DNA of 8,337 bases from assembly GCA_947623775.1 (NCBI GenBank), contig CANQHL010000057.1:1-8337 (forward strand). The letters are read 5' to 3'. Origin of the DNA: an uncultured Clostridia bacterium. GTDB taxonomy: Bacteria > Bacillota > Clostridia > Christensenellales > UBA1242. The translations under genes and the position numbers were made by a program. Shown in pieces: positions 6,024 to 8,337 of this stretch (within the stretch, counting starts at the first letter, position 1; each line of letters begins with the position of its first letter). The notes under the pieces are model-generated. The model saw nothing but the letters and a program-made list of their open reading frames with translations, did no database searches and was not told where the DNA came from.

Positions 6024-6207
6024 CTGGTTGGGATGAGTGGACTCGTTATGAGCCGATAGGCGAATGGCCGAATTACGGCAGAGCCGTAATTCTGACTCTG
6101 ACCCTCGCCTTTGAGAGCGAAGCGAAGAGGCGTTAAGGGTGGTGCCGCCCTGATGCAATGTGAAACTTTGCCTTGCCGACTGGCAAGTAAGGTGGAAAAG
6201 TGCCAAC
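6024..6207. ncRNA. GC-rich, hairpin-dense intergenic island (possible structured RNA or recombination site)
   Basis: About 54% GC over 6031-6200, against roughly one third in the surroundings, and no credible gene. Several independent stems are visible. GAATTACGGC (6070-6079) and GCCGTAATTC (6083-6092) form a perfect 10-bp hairpin with an AGA loop. ACCCT-CGCCT pairs with AGGCG-TTA-AGGGT around 6101-6140, leaving a 3-base bulge. CTTGCC (6172-6177) pairs with GGCAAG (6182-6187). It lies 3' of the minus-strand orphan gene, just beyond that gene's terminator, and begins with the 14-bp repeat found again at 6552. It matches no RNA family I can name. A minus-strand 62-codon frame inside it is low-complexity and has no ribosome site. 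Strand is unknown, as is whether it works as RNA or DNA. Confidence 0.45.
6032..6045. repeat. 14-bp direct repeat, left copy
   Basis: GATGAGTGGACTCG occurs here and, identically and in the same orientation, at 6552-6565. The two copies bracket the structured island, a terminator and the 94-aa gene. The core GAGT-GG-ACTC is itself a small palindrome. Confidence 0.6.
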
Positions 6208-6209
6208 AA

Positions 6210-6231
6210 AAAAACGCCTTTTAGCGTTTTT
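6210..6231 (-). terminator. Terminator of the 94-aa gene, usable on both strands
   Basis: AAAAACGC (6210-6217) pairs with GCGTTTTT (6224-6231) around a 6-base loop. On the minus strand it ends in GCGTTTTTTTG, 4 bases after the stop codon of the 94-aa gene. The plus strand also has a T-run, so it can insulate the island from the gene. Confidence 0.8.
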
Positions 6232-6235
6232 AATA

Positions 6236-6520
6236 TTATAAATCCAAAGCTTCACGTTCTTCTTTTGATAATGTCGAAAGAATAGCTTCTTTCATTTTTT
6301 GTTTTGTAGCTTTTTGAAATTCCTGATAGGTTTCATAAATTTCAATCGTGTTTTCTCGAACCTCTCCGTCTTTTTCTCCGCCCCATCCGCTGTATTTTTT
6401 CTTGCAGGCTTTATTGGCATTACCCCAATCTGTAAAACTTGCTATTTTAAACCAATGCGGATTCCCTGATTCATCTTCATTCGCTCCCCAAGCTTCATAA
6501 AATTTCCCGAGATTTTTCAT
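6236..6520 (-). CDS. Orphan hypothetical protein, 94 aa
   Basis: A well-formed minus-strand gene: AAGGAG (complement of 6526-6531) stands 5 bases before ATG 6520, and a terminator follows 4 bases after the stop. The N-terminal half is rich in Trp, Gly and charged residues (AWGANEDESGNPHWFKIASF, then TDWGNANKACKKKYSGWGG). The C-terminal half is a charged helix (QEFQKATKQKMKEAI...KEEREALDL). There is no signal peptide, membrane segment or catalytic motif that I recognise. It stands alone, oriented against all neighbouring genes, and is bracketed by the GATGAGTGGACTCG repeats with the structured island downstream. That layout resembles a single-gene cassette, which is inference only. Its intact signals in a region of broken genes suggest that it is maintained or recent. 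Confidence 0.82.
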   Translation of the reverse strand: MKNLGKFYEAWGANEDESGNPHWFKIASFTDWGNANKACKKKYSGWGGEKDGEVRENTIEIYETYQEFQKATKQKMKEAILSTLSKEEREALDL

Positions 6521-6551
6521 AATTACTCCTTATATGTAAATTTTGGCTCTA

Positions 6552-6565
6552 GATGAGTGGACTCG
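6552..6565. repeat. 14-bp direct repeat, right copy
   Basis: Second copy of GATGAGTGGACTCG, 520 bp from the first, 31 bases upstream (on the minus strand) of the 94-aa gene's start and directly next to a C9 tract. The flanks on both sides of the two copies do not match. Confidence 0.6.
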
Positions 6566-6589
6566 CCCCCCCCCACCTAATCAGGGTGG
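6566..6589. repeat. C9 homopolymer and short hairpin upstream of the 94-aa gene
   Basis: Nine consecutive C (6566-6574; G on the gene's strand) lie about 45-55 bases upstream of the 94-aa start, next to the right-hand repeat. CCACC (6573-6577) can pair with GGTGG (6585-6589). Such tracts are prone to length change by slippage, in cells or in sequencing. Confidence 0.55.
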
Positions 6590-6702
6590 AGAACAAAAAC
6601 GCAAGAATTTTTACCTACTCTCACAAATCGCCGTAAACATAAGGACTTTAAAGCTATCAAAAACCGAATTGCTGTCAAATCAAAAAGAAAAGTTGACATC
6701 AA

Positions 6703-6744
6703 TTAGGTAAATTTTGCCCATTTGAACGCTCAAAATCTGCCTAA
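6703..6744. repeat. 14-bp imperfect inverted repeat in non-coding DNA
   Basis: TTAGGTAAATTTTG (6703-6716) faces CAAAATCTGCCTAA (6731-6744); 12 of 14 positions pair exactly and one more is a G-T wobble. It is the main structure in 6590-6820, which otherwise holds no gene that I can support: two overlapping plus-strand frames of about 30-40 codons (roughly 6584-6706) lack starts and ribosome sites. A second small repeat, TGTCAA/TTGACA, lies at 6673-6698. Confidence 0.45.
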
Positions 6745-6822
6745 AACTGCCGAAAACGAGCAAAGGCTGATGTAGAAAATTCCACATTTTTTATTTACGA
6801 CAAAAGAAAAGTTTTCAAAATT

Positions 6823-6854
6823 TTGATACAAATTCACTACGAGTATGCTATCAT
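6823..6854 (+). promoter_or_regulatory. Promoter of the adenosine deaminase-family gene
   Basis: TTGATA (6823-6828) and an extended -10 TGC-TATCAT (6846-6854) lie upstream of the gene; the spacing of 20 bp is long, so the extended -10 probably dominates. GTATG-CTAT-CATAC (6843-6856) forms a small palindrome over the -10. The ribosome site AGGAGA lies at 6863-6868. Confidence 0.5.
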
Positions 6855-6874
6855 ACGAACATAGGAGAGTTGAG

Positions 6875-7795
6875 ATGGTAAAAACAGAAGCGTATAGTTA
6901 TTTAGAATATATCAACAGGCAGCCAAAGACGGACATTCACAATCACGCGCTATCTTCGTGCAGATTTCAATTTTTAAAACAAAATGGTGTAAACTTGCCC
7001 AACAACTACAAAATGAACGGAATTGCAAGCCTTATAGATTTCAGCCGCAAATATCTTACACCTTTGGAAAATGAAATAAGCACATTAAAACTTCTGCTCG
7101 AAGGTAATTTTTTAAATTGTATTGAAACGGGCGTGAAAATTGTTTGTCCTTCGATTGACTATAAAATTTGTTTAAGGACTTTTTATGGTAATGTGCAGAC
7201 CTTTATATCTTTTTTGCAACAATTTCAATATGATAATTTAAAAATATTGTGGGATTTGTCTATCAGCCGAGATAGTTTTGTTGAACACAGACAACTATTC
7301 ATTGACCTTTTACAAACAAAGTTTTTTAGTGGAATAGATTTGGCATCAACTGAAAATATAAAGCCAAATTCAACTTTCGTCGAATTTTATAAAATTGCAA
7401 ACGATTTGAACATGAAAACAAAGGTCCACGCAGGAGAAATGCTCGGGTCAGATTATATAAAACAATGTATTTTAGATTTTAATCCAAAACATATTCAACA
7501 TGGCATTTCGATTGTTAAAGATAAAGAGGTTATGTAACTTGCCAAAGACAGAAATATTATTTTTAATGTTTGTCCATCAAGTAATGTTTGTTTGGGATAT
7601 GCCAAGAACATAAAGAGCCACCCGATTAGGAAAATGGTGGACAATGGATTGAATATAACTATTTCAACTGATGATTTGTTGTTTTTTGACAGCGATATCA
7701 ATGAAGAATATAATAAATTGTTTGTAAATGGAACGCTGACATTTGAAGAACTTGAAAAAATAAGAAATTTTGGACTTGATATTTTTAAGAAATAA
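6875..7795 (+). pseudogene. Adenosine deaminase-family hydrolase interrupted by one in-frame TAA
   Basis: One frame of 306 codons reads as a zinc-dependent adenosine/adenine deaminase-type enzyme, but codon 221 is TAA (7535-7537). Active-site features are all present: metal-binding HNH (His22, His24), VHAGE (zinc ligand His185, catalytic Glu188), QHG (His209), CPSSN (233-237), the family's SHP at 248-250, and TISTDD (Asp266, Asp267). The stop falls between QHG and CPSSN, so the short product would lack the zinc-binding Asp and the end of the barrel. Both sides keep good family sequence, so the break is recent or a base error. ATG 6875 is preferred to ATG 6845 because AGGAGA (6863-6868) sits 6 bases before it and 6845 lies in the promoter. 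The intact enzyme would deaminate adenosine or a related purine for salvage; the exact substrate is not clear. Length is close to normal. Confidence 0.88.
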
Positions 7796-7829
7796 GGTTT
7801 TTACAAACACAAAATTAAACTTTTCGCCG

Positions 7830-7880
7830 TTATGTGCCAAAAAGCGTGATTTTTGCTTAAATTTATGTGCCAAAAAGTGT
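7830..7880. repeat. Two 18-bp direct repeats, 33 bp apart
   Basis: TTATGTGCCAAAAAGCGT (7830-7847) and TTATGTGCCAAAAAGTGT (7863-7880) differ at one base. The start-to-start distance of 33 bp is about three helical turns, so both face the same side of the DNA. They lie just upstream of the ATPase promoter. The second copy also opens a hairpin, AAGTGT-AAAA-ACACTT (7875-7890), that could act as a weak terminator for the deaminase gene. Confidence 0.6.
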
Positions 7881-7888
7881 AAAAACAC

Positions 7889-7920
7889 TTGATTGTTTTA
7901 CAATAATATGATATTATAAT
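7889..7920 (+). promoter_or_regulatory. Promoter of the ATPase gene
   Basis: TTGATT (7889-7894) and TATTAT (7912-7917) are 17 bp apart; TTGTTT (7893-7898) with TATAAT (7915-7920) at 16 bp is an overlapping alternative. Either gives a very short leader before ATG 7935, with GAGG at 7924-7927 near or at its 5' end. Confidence 0.5.
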
Positions 7921-7934
7921 GGCGAGGAAATATT

Positions 7935-8337
7935 ATGGAACGAAAAATTTACAATCATTTACTTGAATGGAAAAACTCGGAAGATAGAAAGCCCTTGGTT
8001 TTACAAGGTGCGAGACAAGTTGGAAAAACTTACATCGTTAACTTGTTTGGCAGTAAAGAATATGCGAATGTTGTTTATTGCAATTTTGAGAAAGAGAAAG
8101 GGCTTGCTGACTTTTTTTCGGATTTAATACCGCAAAACATAATAAAAAAGATTTCTAATTACAAAAGGAAAGAAGTTTTGCCGGAGCATACTTTGATTAT
8201 TTTTGACGAAATTCAAGCTTGTCCTGCTGCATTGACTTCGTTGAAGTATTTTTGTGAAGAGGCAAGAGAATATCATGTGATTGCTGTGGGGTCTCTTTTG
8301 GGCGTGTCTGTTAATCGTGAGCAGCATTCCTTTCCTG
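7935..8337 (+). CDS. AAA_14/DUF4143-type ATPase, 5' part (cut by the window edge)
   Basis: 134 codons of an open frame reach the right edge. The N-terminal AAA_14 domain is clear: a leading amphipathic helix (MERKIYNHLLEWKNS), the P-loop GARQVGKT at residues 25-32, an aromatic NVVYCNFE strand at 45-52, the Walker B LIIFDEIQ at 87-94, and AVGSLLGVS at 117-125, the usual sensor strand with the GSLLG turn of this family. The full protein normally continues with a DUF4143 C-terminal domain to about 400-450 residues, not seen here. These ATPases are widespread, often in many copies per genome, and their role is unknown. ATG 7935 follows GAGG (7924-7927) with 7 bases of spacing. The gene has its own promoter and a pair of direct repeats upstream. 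Confidence 0.92.
   Translation, partial: MERKIYNHLLEWKNSEDRKPLVLQGARQVGKTYIVNLFGSKEYANVVYCNFEKEKGLADFFSDLIPQNIIKKISNYKRKEVLPEHTLIIFDEIQACPAALTSLKYFCEEAREYHVIAVGSLLGVSVNREQHSFP

Noticed and set aside
6024..6046. On the minus strand, CGAGTCCACTCATCCCAACCA looks like the T-arm and 3' end of a tRNA.
   Set aside because: No matching acceptor strand, D-arm or anticodon arm lies at the right distance, the usual GGTTCGA is not present, and the second copy of the repeat lacks the CCA-like ending.
6021..6209. A 62-codon minus-strand frame across the GC-rich island.
   Set aside because: No ribosome site, low-complexity Ser/Arg-rich sequence, and its length follows from the higher GC of a hairpin-rich segment.
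6584..6706. Two overlapping plus-strand frames (one with NRRKHKDFKAIKNRIAVK, one with KNFYLLSQIAVNIRTLKL) as a C-terminal gene remnant.
   Set aside because: Neither has a start or ribosome site, I recognise no family, and two frames open over the same bases cannot both be coding.
7830..7880. A CRISPR-like repeat pair.
   Set aside because: Only two copies, 18 bp long with a 15-bp gap; no array, leader or cas gene nearby.

Overview
The window looks like an AT-rich, low-GC Gram-positive chromosome, most likely an uncultured gut-type Clostridia (Bacillota). The grounds are strong AAGGAGG-type ribosome binding sites, Rho-independent hairpins with T-tracts, GTG/ATG starts, and protein families common in gut Clostridia (MATE fused to a cytidylate kinase-like domain, M60 peptidase with a mucin-binding-like module, SLOG/DUF1273, AAA_14/DUF4143 ATPase). 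This assignment is an inference from gene content and composition; there is no rRNA or other marker in the window.

Layout. (1) 1-1137: the end of a MATE efflux transporter, running in frame into a cytidylate kinase-like domain, then an 88-residue unknown protein and two terminators. (2) 1138-2739: an AT-rich intergenic stretch with a near-perfect 25-bp palindrome over the promoter of a TetR regulator, followed by a divergent 1-deoxy-D-xylulose-5-phosphate synthase (DXS) paralogue that breaks off after its first domain. (3) 2722-4752: the break joins directly to the rear part of an M60 peptidase surface protein, missing its HExxH half but keeping mucin-binding-like and Ig-like domains and a C-terminal membrane anchor. 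(4) 4710-4997, minus strand: a decayed SLOG/DUF1273 gene not visible as an intact ORF. (5) 5038-5810: two tandem paralogous 80-81-residue XRE-type HTH proteins, with a 22-bp perfect palindrome at the first promoter and a terminator hairpin whose 3' arm carries the ribosome binding site of the second. An 18-residue hydrophobic peptide ORF and a strong terminator follow. (6) 5811-6844: a non-coding zone with a 54% GC, hairpin-rich island, a minus-strand 94-residue orphan gene, a 14-bp direct repeat on both sides of that block, and a C9 tract. (7) 6875-7795: an adenosine deaminase-family gene interrupted by one in-frame TAA. (8) 7830-8337: an 18-bp repeat in two copies 33 bp apart, then the start of an AAA_14/DUF4143-type ATPase cut by the window edge.

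Four of the genes between 2020 and 7795 are broken (DXS paralogue, M60 peptidase, SLOG, adenosine deaminase). Either this is a decaying or rearranged accessory region, or some breaks are assembly or sequencing artefacts; the DXS/M60 junction and the adenosine deaminase stop are the first to check. The least explained parts are the GC-rich structured island with its repeat-flanked orphan gene and the paired HTH module. I did not find a recognisable complete new defence or mobile system; the cassette-like unit at 6032-6565 is the best candidate for something undescribed.
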